In this document: positions 1-23,400 of the stretch, piece by piece | How the letters are laid out: each line of letters opens with the position of its first letter | Position numbering within the stretch: the stretch's first letter is position 1 | Assembly (NCBI GenBank): GCA_051294375.1 | Contig: CM119266.1 | Span: 19,355,657 to 19,419,656, forward strand | Source: Paraspadella gotoi | Lineage: Eukaryota; Chaetognatha | Direction: 5' to 3' | Length of the DNA: 64,000 nt | The notes under the pieces: generated by a model | What the model was told of the DNA's origin: nothing | The model's input: the letters and a program-made list of their open reading frames with translations, nothing else | Databases searched by the model: none | Program-made: the position numbers and the translations under genes

Positions 1-1041
1 AATTACTTTGGAGATGATGTTCTTTTCCCTGGAATATCATTGATATAGCGATGGCCGCTAAGTTGCGACAATTTTCGTGTTGCTCAAGTAGCATTTGCAG
101 CAGTGTAATGACCCCTGAAGAGGAGACCCAAGAGCTGTATGCCGTGGGCCAATTGTTCGCCTATTAAAAAGTTGTGAAATGTAGATAGATGACAATTCTC
201 TCACGGTCACGCTGGTTAAGTGTAATGGTACTATTATAAGCTCGCAAGTAACATGGGCTGGTAACTTTAGGTGCAACGCGCTGAGCGCCAGCTGTCGGGA
301 GATGCGTTACACCCAGGGCATCAAACCAGCCCCCCCGTTTCCATAAAAAAGTAATAAGTCATCAACAACAAAAGTACTAAAATTTACTAAAGTTTATTTA
401 GCTAAAATAGGTTAAAATCTGCAAAAATAACTTTTTGTTCGTGAAATTTAAAATTAACTAAGTGACAACAATAATTAATAATTTTTATCAGCGAGATTCT
501 CATCATTCTTCATCAATGTCACGGACTTTAAGAAGATTTTGTGGAATCATTCATGCGTTGACGGTCACGTGGTCCATCGGGACCGAATCACGTGACTGAT
601 GTGAATCACGAAGCCCAGATCCGTGATCCGTGATCGTGTTTTGAATTCGGTTCCTCCCTTCATGACTCGGGGGACGAGAACAACCGAAACCAATTCTCCT
701 ATTTTTTAACATCTTATAAATTATAATAGATTTTATTTGGAGCAAAAACTTATAATTTCACATTAAAATAGTTTTTTAAAAAATTTCAACAAGAGTTAAA
801 ATGAAAAATTTATAAAAAAAATATTTTTTTTGTTACCATAAATATATTAAAATTGTATGCCAAAAGAATTAAAAATTTTCCTAAACAAAATATTTTTATT
901 AGTTATTACTATATTTACAATAATTTTAATTTTATATCCAAGACTTTTAGTTTTTATTCTGTCTTACTTAATGTATAATATACAATATACATAAAGCCTT
1001 AAAGCTCAGATTAAAAAGTATTTTAGCTATATAGTTTACTA
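1..1041. other. AT-rich flank with a SINE-like patch
   Basis: No gene can be supported here. About 225-335 is GC-richer and resembles the core of the SINEs elsewhere in the window: a 'gagatgc...gggcatca' pair followed by 'ccagccc'. The rest is AT-rich. Further 3' exons or the UTR of the minus-strand repeat-protein gene could lie here, but I see no convincing coding segment. Confidence 0.4.
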
Positions 1042-1598
1042 TCATAGTATACCAAAATATTTGTAATTTATGTACTTGGACTGAATGACCAATGACAAAA
1101 ACACCTTCATGAGCGCCATGAGCGTTTTAACGGCCATTTGCTTGACGTCCACGTCATTTCCAGGGGCCATCAATGCCGACAGAAGACGGAGCACGTCAGC
1201 TCGAGCCATTTCTTCCGCTTTTGACTGCGCCACGTGCCACAGGGCCTCGAGGTAGAGACGACGGTCCTCATCCGTAGCAACAAAGCCTCCGCCAGTACAG
1301 CCGCGACTCTTTGTTGAAACCCCGCTTCTTGTGTTAGACACGTAGCTGCCAGTATCATCGGCCTCATCAGAGCATGCCAATCTTGCCATCGATTCTTTCT
1401 CCAGCTTGAATATCATTTTCAACAGATATTTAAATTCTTTTCCTCCGACCAAGAGGTTAACGTTGTCCGCAGATTCACGGAGCAATGAAGTCAAGGCCTC
1501 CAGAATCGTCGTGAAGCAGCCTAAGGGTTTCAAACCGTTTTATCTGTAATTAGAGTATGGAAATGATAGATTTAAGCATTTAAGGCCTTTCTCATTAT

Positions 1599-1645
<47 letters not shown>

Positions 1646-4073
1646 CGCGCCCGATTGAGAGAAAGAGAGAATAAATAAATAGAGGAGAAGGTAATGAGGA
1701 AAAACTAATTGTCATCGGAGGATTTGTTTGGATGGAGATTGGATCGTCTGTTTGAGCAAAAGCGGAAGCAATCGTACGAAAGTCTCGCATCATTAATGCA
1801 AAATCGCGCGCGAGAGAGAGAGACATTAGTCAATACAGGGAGTAATGAATCAATAAATTATTGTGACGGGATTTGATTTGGAGGTTGTCACTTACTTTTT
1901 AGATTTGAAACGAGAGCGAAAATTTCATAAAAAATTACTTTCGTTATTTGGAAGTTTTGACGCTTTTATCAGATAGTCAACGATAATAGTCTGTAGCTCT
2001 GCGCCCAGGCTTTGACGTAATAGTCCATTTTCACACAGTCTACGAATAGAATAACTCACTAGTCATGTATGAAAGAAAGAATAAAATATACATGTTAGTA
2101 ATTTAGGCAACCTCGTAATAGCCTTGCTTCCTGGACAGATGGATTTGGGCACTTGCGACATTAGGTCGAAAAGAACTTTTTGTATCTAAAAGAAAAAAAA
2201 ATGATAAAAATAAGTTTCCTTTCCCAGTGAAGAAAGCAAGTTTACGTCGAGCTCGCGGTAAATCCGACGGTTGTCCGCTAGACCTGACGTCGACGCTACC
2301 AACTCGCAAATTTTCACTTGAATTAGTTCTCGCGCATCGACGCTCATCTAAGGAAAAAACAAAGAATTGAAAAATTAGCTCGTCTTATAGTATTTCAAGT
2401 TGAAAGTCGCCTCAAAAGCATACATTATAATTTAAAATTAATTTTGAGCTTAGACGGAGATAAAACCTCGAAAAGCTTTCGCAACCACAATTTATCCTTG
2501 AGGAACTGAACATTTTTGACGCGTTTCATGGCCTCCTTTAGAAATTCGAAAGCCGCCTCGGCGACTTCGTCGTCGCAGTCTGCTAACAACAGAGCGAATG
2601 TCGCTTCCAGAATCTTTTTATCTCTCGCCCAATCTCTGTTTTTCTCCAGCGAGCAAATCGACTTCAGCAAGACAAACATTTCAGTTTTAACCTGGTAATT
2701 AAAACGGGTCCGAATAGACATTAAACATCATTTATAAAAATAAATTAATGTTCATTATTAATCGCATAACTTCGCCTCACCTCCGGATCCGGGATTTTGA
2801 CGAGACTCATGGCGACCTTGTTGAACTCGTTCATGGACGTCAGCGCTCGCTTAACATCCCAATCAATGGAGAGCAGTTGCAAATTTTGAAGTGCTAATTT
2901 CTGTTAAGTTCAATAATTTAATTAAATGATTTAATAATTTATTTAAATTGATCTAACGCTACCTTGATGAGAACGTTTGGATTCTTGAGATGTAAACAGA
3001 TTATGTTCAGTCCGTTAAAACTTCTGACTTTGGCGACGAATCGAAAATCGGCCAGCAGACGACGGAGCAAAGTCAATGCTTGAATGATAAGCAACGCGTT
3101 CGTTGCTTTACCGCCTGAAAACGACAGTCTGTAACGTGTACAGTACGCTTAATCACTGGCTCATATGATTATAGAATATCCCGGCAGCGCAGACCTGGTT
3201 TCATGAATGGCACCAACAAGTTTTGGATGTTGGGATATTCCTTAGTCACTCTGTAAGCGAAGGGCGACGTTTCCACGAGAGGGTTTAGGAGTGTCAGAGT
3301 GCGAAGGGCGAGATTCTGATTTTTCGTCTGTCGCCATTGAAATTAGGAAATTCTCCGTAAACGTTTTTCGACCTTATTTTGCGAGAGCGCCCCATTTCAT
3401 TTTAAATTCGGGATTCAACTAGGTTAGGTATTAGAGTTGTGGTTTAAAGTTAGGAACTTAGGGTTAAGGGATTAAGGTTCGAGATTAATATTCAAAATTT
3501 AGGGTTAGGGTTAAGGATTAAATTAGGGTTAAGCATTAAGGTTAAGAATTAGGGTTAAGGATTGGGGTTATTTGTTTAATAACAAATTATAATTAAAAGT
3601 TATGGTTAAATTAATAAAATTTTACTTTTGCCGACCAATGTTTTGGCGTCTTTTAAAAACTACTTACAAATAATTTTAAAAAATTTTATAAAATTATTAC
3701 TTAATTACCTTAAACCCTCTTAACCCTAACCACCCTAAACCCAATCGGCGATTAAGGAATAGAAATAGGGCGTTTTTTGAAAACATATAACAACAACAAT
3801 AACAACACCAACAACCTGCAGAAACCGAAGAATTTTCTGCGTGACTTGGTGTTGGACAAGGATGAGTGCTGCCTCCGCGCACCTCTCCACATATTCATAC
3901 AAAGCCGCCAAGACCGAGATCAAAACGCCATCTTCGCCCGCTTCCAGCAGCGGGTAGGTCGTGTCCAGCTTTCCGATTTCCGTCTTTAAGGCGTCGAATT
4001 TGTCGGCCGCCTTGCCCGACGCGGGCCTCTTCGACTTGCCCGACGATTTGGAACTAGCTTGGGATTTGACCAT
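1042..4073 (-). CDS. Armadillo/HEAT-like helical repeat protein, 9 exons
   Basis: The ATG is at 4073 and is followed by a Ser/Lys-rich N-terminus. Exons that join in frame with GT-AG borders: 4073-3816, 3315-3195, 3114-2963, 2900-2781, 2691-2467, 2347-2246, 2185-2112, 2039-1939 and 1520-1105. Reading on without splicing gives a stop at 1042 and about 543 residues; a donor after 'LMALMK' (1105) could instead lead to further exons. The protein is almost all amphipathic helices with Leu spacing typical of ARM/HEAT repeats (for example 'LALRTLTLLNPLVETSPF' and 'KLALQNLQLLSIDW'). Such proteins are scaffolds; I do not recognise the subfamily and assign no function. The intron between 2246 and 2185 is only 60 nt. 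The exon structure is inferred from frame and splice consensus. The gene is head to head with the MEK gene. Confidence 0.72.
1601..1642. repeat. (AG)n microsatellite
   Basis: A perfect AG dinucleotide run, about 42 nt, in the intron between the last two exons of the repeat-protein gene. Confidence 0.95.
3420..3745. repeat. Degenerate interstitial telomere-like repeats
   Basis: In intron 1 of the repeat-protein gene, short TTAGGG/TTAAGG-type units recur many times between 3420 and 3570, drifting around 'ttagggttaaggatt'. After about 130 nt of AT-rich DNA the opposite orientation appears ('aaccctcttaaccctaacc', 3714-3740). TTAGGG is the usual metazoan telomere repeat. Here the array is internal and degenerate. 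Confidence 0.7.
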
Positions 4074-6843
4074 GGTTCCTTATTGCTTCTGGGTACGGAT
4101 GAGATTTAAGACCTACTCTTTTTAAGATGCAGTCACAAGAGGAATTATTGAAATTTTTAAAAAAATTGTATCGTATGTTTCGAAAATAACTAATCTCTAA
4201 AAAGATGTTAAGTTGTAATATTTTGAATTTTTTATGATAAAAAAAGAACTTTTACAAAATCGAAAAAGGCATTTTGAGTAGGTTTGTAATATCAGATTTA
4301 GAATATTATTCATATGCATTAAGCTGTATTCATGATTCCCCGCCAAGCACATTGTCTATATGAGCATCGAATAACGGGAAACAAGATGTATAATATATAT
4401 GCTGTTTTCTGATGAAAAATTTAAAAAAATAAAAGAAAAAAAATGAGGATTCATTTTACGAAGGTTTACGGGATTGAGATGGTCCATAGAGTAAAATCTT
4501 ACAAGTTTACAAGTTTAGGAACTGACTACGAAAACCTTACCTTTCTTAAAGATATGAATGACCAAAGAAAAGGGACATAAATAAAAGGGAGAAAAACACG
4601 ATCTCAATGAAAACATGGGGGACAAAAAAAACAAAAAAAAAACCCTCTTTATCGACCGACAATGCTCGGTTCGTTTCTACTGCAGCGTGCCACGACAACT
4701 TTGTTAGTACACGGCTGTTTCGTGGCGCGCGAGATATTAACTCGCGTAGCGCGAGACACAATCCTACGGCGCGCGAGTGAGTTCGCCACGCAACGAGCCG
4801 TAGGCGTGTTGCTCGCTGGAAGCCAGTGCGCGCGTGTCGTCTAGCGGGGTTTTTTTTTTTTTCTCTCTCGGCGTCGTGAAATGACGTCTCTTCTTCTTTC
4901 GTTTCCTTTCGTCGGACTCGCGAGGCTTTCATTCAACACGATGCCTTCATTGACAAGACTGCGATCCAATTCAGACCGCGTCGTCTTTCATTCACATCTC
5001 TTTTTGTGACAAGCCCGTTTTAAATTCAGGACTCTCTAATCTCGATATATCTTCCAAGTTCAACGCACTGATACCTTGCTCTGCTTTTGGTTCGCTCATA
5101 AATAAATTTTTTTATGCATTTGTACAAAGTAGAAGAGTTTTATTTTCGATTAATAACGATTAAAATTGAATTCGGACATGTTTCGGTTTTTATTTCAAAC
5201 CTTTATCAGCGCATTTTGACAAATTGTTTTGACAAATACAAGTATTCATTTCTATTCATTTTTAATGCCTCAACAAAGTATATTCGACACGTGACCCACG
5301 AGCACTGAGCAGCTTCTTGCGTGACATGTATAAAATGTATCACATCACCAGAAAATAGCTTCTTCTATACAAGTTTCATACTTGTCGGGATGCGAAATTA
5401 AAAAGTTCTCACGTGATCACTTAGTATCATACAACATAAGAAGATAGAAGACAACAGTAACCTCTCTCGACACAAATATGCTAAAGGTAGCCAATATTTG
5501 AAATTTGATTGTTAAAATCTTAAAAGTTTATTATTTTCATAAAATTATAACTATATTTTCGGATATTTTCATTAAAAGCATGGGAAAGAAAATAATCTAG
5601 TAACTTTCATAATCAGAGAGCAAATTCTGACCATTAACTTTATTTTAATTTATCACAAAATTCCAAATTCTTTATTTTTATGCATATTTATTTATCAAAG
5701 TTTTTTTTTCATCTATTCATTTTTTTAAACAAATTTAATATATATATATATATATAATAAGGAAGTTCCCGAGTGTAGTAAACTGCATCCTAAGGCGAAG
5801 GCCGTAATCTTTCTTCTCCGATCGAAAACTCGTGAAGTGAAAGCGAAGCCGAGATTTCTAATGAGTGAATCATTTCTTTTTTCGGATTTTCAGTCATCCT
5901 AATCCAAACAAGTAATTCTGACTTGAGAAACAGAACTGCGAAAAGATTTTGTTTAGATTTTAATCTCTTTTTTCTTTTTTTTTGGGGGGGGTGTTGTTTT
6001 TTTTTTAAACGAAATTAGAGAAATTCGGTACAAAATTAAAGAATTTTTTTAAAAATTCGATCGTTTCACTTTTAAAAACGAAAAAAAAAAACAAAAAAAA
6101 CAACAAGAAACAGTTGCTTTTTTAAATTTTAGCAGTTTTTTAATGAAAGGTTGTTTTTTTTCATAGAAAAAAAAGTTTCGAATGGTTTTGCCAAGCCAAC
6201 ATGACTTCGCCGACTTCTACATCGATTTTGTTCGTGTTTAAACACGATTTTTTTTACAAAATTTATCTCCTGTGTTTACGATATATCCAAAATTATTGGC
6301 AATAAAATAAAAAATCAAGCCAAGCATTTTTAGATATAAAAAAAACTTTCCGACGGGATAAAGAAATGAGATATTTCAAATTACCGGAAAAAAAAAACTA
6401 TCATTATTCTCCATATTTATTATAACTCTTTTTTTACGACTGCACCCGTCATTTTAAAGATCGGTAAACCTTTTTTAGAACTTTGTTTAATATAACCATA
6501 CATTATATTTTCCTATGTCATCAACTCGACCGTAAGCAATGTTTCCTTCTGCGCCGTTAACTCAGAAAACCACGTAAACAGAATTGACGCAAAAATACAA
6601 ATACAAAAAACGAAAGTCGAAGGAAAAAAAAGTCCGCTGTTTTGCAGATGAAATAAGTTAAGCAGAGACCGACTCCTTAAAAAAAAATAAATAAAATTTC
6701 TGTCTCGCTTTTATTCTTCACGCTGCTCGTTCTAAAAAAATAAAAAGCTCTATTACTTATGACTCCGTTATCCTATCTGTTTTAACATCACGAAAAAAAC
6801 AAAACGAAAAAAAAACAAAACAAAACGAAACGAAAAAAAAAAA
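4074..6843. other. Head-to-head intergenic region with a CpG-rich patch
   Basis: This lies between the divergent starts of the repeat-protein gene and the MEK gene. It is mostly AT-rich with poly-A/poly-T runs. The segment 4690-4850 is CpG-rich with repeated 'gcgcgag' and 'cgcgag' words and imperfect palindromes, and could be a shared promoter. A (TA)n run lies near 5740-5757 and a T-then-G run near 5978-6005. No ORF here looks coding. Confidence 0.45.
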
Positions 6844-18660
<11,817 letters not shown>

Positions 18661-20454
18661 CGACTCGCTTTTCTTTTTTTTTTCCTCTCTCCTTCCCTGA
18701 TTGTTCTAACTTCGCTTTTCCCAATCCCATGACCCGATTTCATTTTTCTTTTACCCTTCTTTAATTATTACCGTGAAATCAGTAGAACAACGACAACAAC
18801 GACAACAACGAAAGAGTATAGTTTTTAGGAATGTTCTGTTGTTTAAAAAAAAAAAAGGGAAATTAGTACATTTATTATTAAAATATTATTATTTTAATTG
18901 CATTGCTTTCTTCTTCATCGAATGAGTCGTACAGAAATATAAAAAAAAAAAAAAATTAGATAAAATTTGATTATGAAATTTGCGTTGTTGTTTTTGTTCT
19001 CTCTGCCTTTATGTAGCGAGATTGATCAAAAGTACAAGAGGTCCAAGGACGATTTTCCAGGTTTACTGTTTTTACCTTCTCAGTTATATTCACAATTTAA
19101 TAAAATAATGTTGCTTTACCATGTTTTAATTTTCATTACTGATTCATATACCGCTCTTTTTCAACACCGAAAGTAAATTATATTTCCACGATGTTTTTTT
19201 TTTTCGACCTATTTTAATTTGAAGCCCTCGAGTATAAACACTGTTTTTACGGTTTACATGTCATAGAAAAAAATAAATTATAGTTATAGTTTGTCAAGAT
19301 GATTTCCTATAAAATTTTGTAACTTATTTTAATGTGCTTTTCTCTCGAGTCCGCTTTAACACAGTTTTGCTCTGAGAGATTAAGCTCGGTCAAATACGAG
19401 TGAGCGTGAAAATTAATGTTCGTTTTCTAGAATATTGCTTTTGGAACGTCGCTTTTGAAACGTCGCAACCGAGTTTAATTGAAGTCTTTGACGTGATTCT
19501 TTCATTTTGTGTCCCCGGCGTCCACAACTTATGTGGATATAACCAATTAAATTGATCATTTGGTCACACGTTTTGAAAAGTAATAAGGAAAAAAAACTCC
19601 AAAACTCTTACTGTCCACGCTTTATGGCGTTATCATTTTACACGTTTTCATGGGCTTTTATACTCTTTTTGTAATTTGCTTGTTCGAAAACAAAAACAAA
19701 ATAATTTATAATCCGAGCATGAAGTCGGTATATATGACAGTAGATTTATAGATTTCTTGCCACATTCGACTGCACGTCGGCGAGCAAAGATTTCGTCGGT
19801 CGTAGCCGCTCTCATCATAAATCTTATTTCCGTGATAATTTTTTACTGATTCATGTAAACGAGATGTTTTAATCAAAACTGTATGCAAATGCTCAGTTGA
19901 CAATATATTTTATCATCTCTGGTTGTGTACCAGAAATATTTTTAACGTAAAACTCTTCTCCCATCCACTTAGTTCTAAACGCTTGGTCTGCAGTCTAGAA
20001 AAATTATAGAGATAAAAATTAAACGAGAACATGTTTTTTTTTAATTCAATAACAACTGGTAATAAATACAAAAACACCCTAGCAAAATACAACGAAAAAA
20101 AAAGAACAACAGTCATACATAATCACTCTTGATCAGCAATTTAAAATTAATTAGCATATATAAATAATAATCTCGCCAAAGCATGCGGCGACGCGATTAC
20201 GAAACGCGTTAGAGTTATGGTCGGAAAGGAAGGGGATTGAGAGAGATGCATATATTTTTGGAAAGGGCGTCTTGGACTGTCATCTCAATCACCTTCTCAG
20301 TCGCGGTCTTTGCAAATTATTGCACAATGCACAAGCTCGCTTTCTCCGTCTCCAAAGTTCAGCGACTTCCGTGTGGGTCGACAAAAAAAAAAAAAAATCC
20401 AAAAATCGATGCGTATTTTGGTCAAAAACTTTTCCACGCCTCCGTTCACACGTC
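18661..20454. other. Convergent 3' region of the MEK and integrin genes
   Basis: This is the space between the MEK stop and the integrin stop. The first part is likely MEK 3' UTR: T/C-rich, with a (CAA)n-like stretch at 18785-18812. The rest is AT-rich with no supported ORF. Confidence 0.5.
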
Positions 20455-23400
20455 TCACATCTTGGAGCCGTAGGCGGGGTTGGTGTAGGTCGAAGTGGCC
20501 TTCTTGTAGATGGGGTTCTCGCCCGTGTCCCACTTGGCGTTTTGTCGTTCCGCCTCGAATTTGGCAAACTCCCGTCGGTCGGTGATCATCGTGTAGAGTT
20601 TCCAGATGAGAAGGAGCGCCAGACCGATTGCCACGATACCTTATTGAGAATATATAAAATGAAAAATCAAATTCGAAACAATATTCGGCTTAATTTTACA
20701 TTCGCCGACGAGGGTTAGAGGGTTCGTGTAAAGTGTTGTTTAGGGCTTTAGGGTTAGGTAACAAATTTGGTTATTTTATTTTAATTTTAATACATTGTTA
20801 CTCATTTGAAGCGTCGGCGAACGTAAAATTTTAGCCACCATTTTTTTATTGCGTTTTTGTTCATTATTTTTTTTTTTAGTGATCCTTTCTCTCTCGTTTA
20901 CCGATAATGACGCCGAAGATGATGAACCAAAAGTCAATGTCTTGAGGACAGACTTTCTTTTCTTGCGATCGAATGTATATGTTGTTTTCTTGGTCGTATC
21001 GATAGGCGAAGAAAAAGCTGCAATCGTCAACTTGATCCTGATTGGAGAAATTCAAGGAGAATAATTTTAAAAAAAGTTAAAAAAGGTTTTTAGGTTAAAC
21101 GAAATTGTAAGGAGGAGGTGATGTTTTAAAGTGAAGAAAAGACACAGTTGGATTAGTTCGAGATTTAAATATTTTTCTGACAAAAAGTGTTGAGTTACGC
21201 TTAACAATAAAAACCAAAAAAATTTAAGAGATTGCGATAATGAATGTTTTATAATATATGGCTAAACTTTTATTACTTTTATAAACAGTAAAAAAAAATA
21301 TTAGTGATTTTTATAAAAATGATAAATTAATGTAATATTTACACTTGCTTTAGTTCAACTTCAATCAAACCCTCTCTGTCTTTCTTTCTTTAATGTCACA
21401 CGTTTATTGTGAGAATAAATCGTTTTCGAAAAGTTGATTAGGAATTTTTATGTCCGAAAGCCTCAAGGGGGGAAAACGCGGGAACACAAACGCACCCAAC
21501 AGCAGATTAATCACGATGTAAACATGCGGACTCACTAAAACTTCCTAAATTCAGAAATAACACTAATCTTTCTGGTTAGCTATCCAAAAAACAAGTATGT
21601 TAGAAATAGAATGAATGATTGACATCGGCAACAGAGTGTTGTGGAAGTGGCTTAAATCTTAAAAAATTTGAAAAAAATATTTTTTATACAATTATGTTAC
21701 AATTATGTTGCCTATTCTTGACTTGTAGAATTTTGATTGAGGCAAATTATTACTTTTAACTACGCTGTATTAAGACAATAAAATTTAAGAAAAACAAACC
21801 TTGAATTGACATCTACGAAATCCTAGTTCCTCCTTCACCTCTTCAGGTTCTGGCAACTTCTCTAAAGGGAAATTGCAAAGATCATCTGTGAAAAAGGAAA
21901 GTGATTTGGGTGGGAAATTGAGCGAACGTGAAACTAAGACGAAAAAAACAAGTGACCCCGATAATTTCCGAGACTTAAACCCAAAACATAATTTGTTTCT
22001 TTATTGGAACCCGCGCTCTACAAAAAAGTAAATCAATCACTTAGTTATTTTCTAAAGATTTTTATTGATTTTGACTATTTCCTCGCTTGTATGTATCATC
22101 GATGGTGACCAGTGACCACTGAGCAGAAGCAATCTCTTAATTCGCTTTTTCAATTTTAACATTTTTCACAGTAAACGATGTTCATACTTAAAACTTAAGA
22201 AATAAATGATAAATTATTGGGGGTTAGAACCGAAATAAAGACTTCGTCTTAGACAGGAAATAGGATGAACCGTAAACAACATTTTCGGAATGTGGACGAC
22301 AACAACAACAACTTTAATAGCCATAAATTCGACCGCAATTGCTTGGCTGAGAGGAGTCTGGATATTTTTTGTAGGAAGTTTAAAAATAGGCTATTTTAAC
22401 GATTTGAATATCCGTTATCTGTTATTTCTTAGATCGAGATATTCGGGAGAGAGAAGCCCAAATGACAATGCGTCACACGACCTAAAATTGCCAAAGGAAA
22501 AAAACCTATGACGAATGCAGTTCAAAGTCCGAACAGAAATAGAAATATTTCGTAATTTTATAACAGATTCTTCACCCGTTTTTCAAACTATTTTCATATT
22601 TTTGAACTGACGTCAAGGAATGTTTAAAGAGGTTTTTCCGAATACAATTGTTTTTTATTTCAACTTGTATTCTTCAATCAACTTGTCGTTAGTTTTAGCA
22701 AAAACCGGTTTTGACGACTTGCATCTACTAGGGATTTCTCCATCGCGTGCAATAACTACCAACTGTCTTGTAATTTAAAAAAAAAATTATAAATGGCAAA
22801 GTGTCGAAACCCTTTTCCACAGATAAATTGGAAAAGAAAAAAAGATAACACAGTTCCATTTTCGAATCGTTCATACTTCTTGACTGATAATAAACGAAGA
22901 GAATATATTGAAAAAAAAAACACCCAAAAACAATTAAATTAAAAAAAAACTCATAAAATGCAGTTTATTGCTGCTTTATTTAATCTTCCCTCGTTTGTCT
23001 CGTCCCTTAATATCGTTTTAATCTTCGTTATCGTCGCTTTCATCGTCATCATCGTCGATAAACTCCCGCGTTTTAAGGGATTCGGACGCACGACGATTTT
23101 AGGCGTCGACAGCATGAAAATAGACGCTTGTCCGGTGAGGGCGCTAACGTCAACGTCTCAAACTCTAAAGCAGACTTCGCAACAAGCTCTGCTTACATTT
23201 GCTTGCTTAGACGGTCTCGACTGGGAAGACGCGCTTCTTTACTTATTGATCTACAAACAAGGTCGGTCTTGCTTTAGACTTAGCACGGGCTTAGCTAGAG
23301 CCAAACTTTGTCAATGGGGTGGGTCAGAAGCACTAGTAATTAATTTTTTAATATTTATTTATAGATAGGAAATGTCAAAAATTTTTTTGAATTTTGTATT

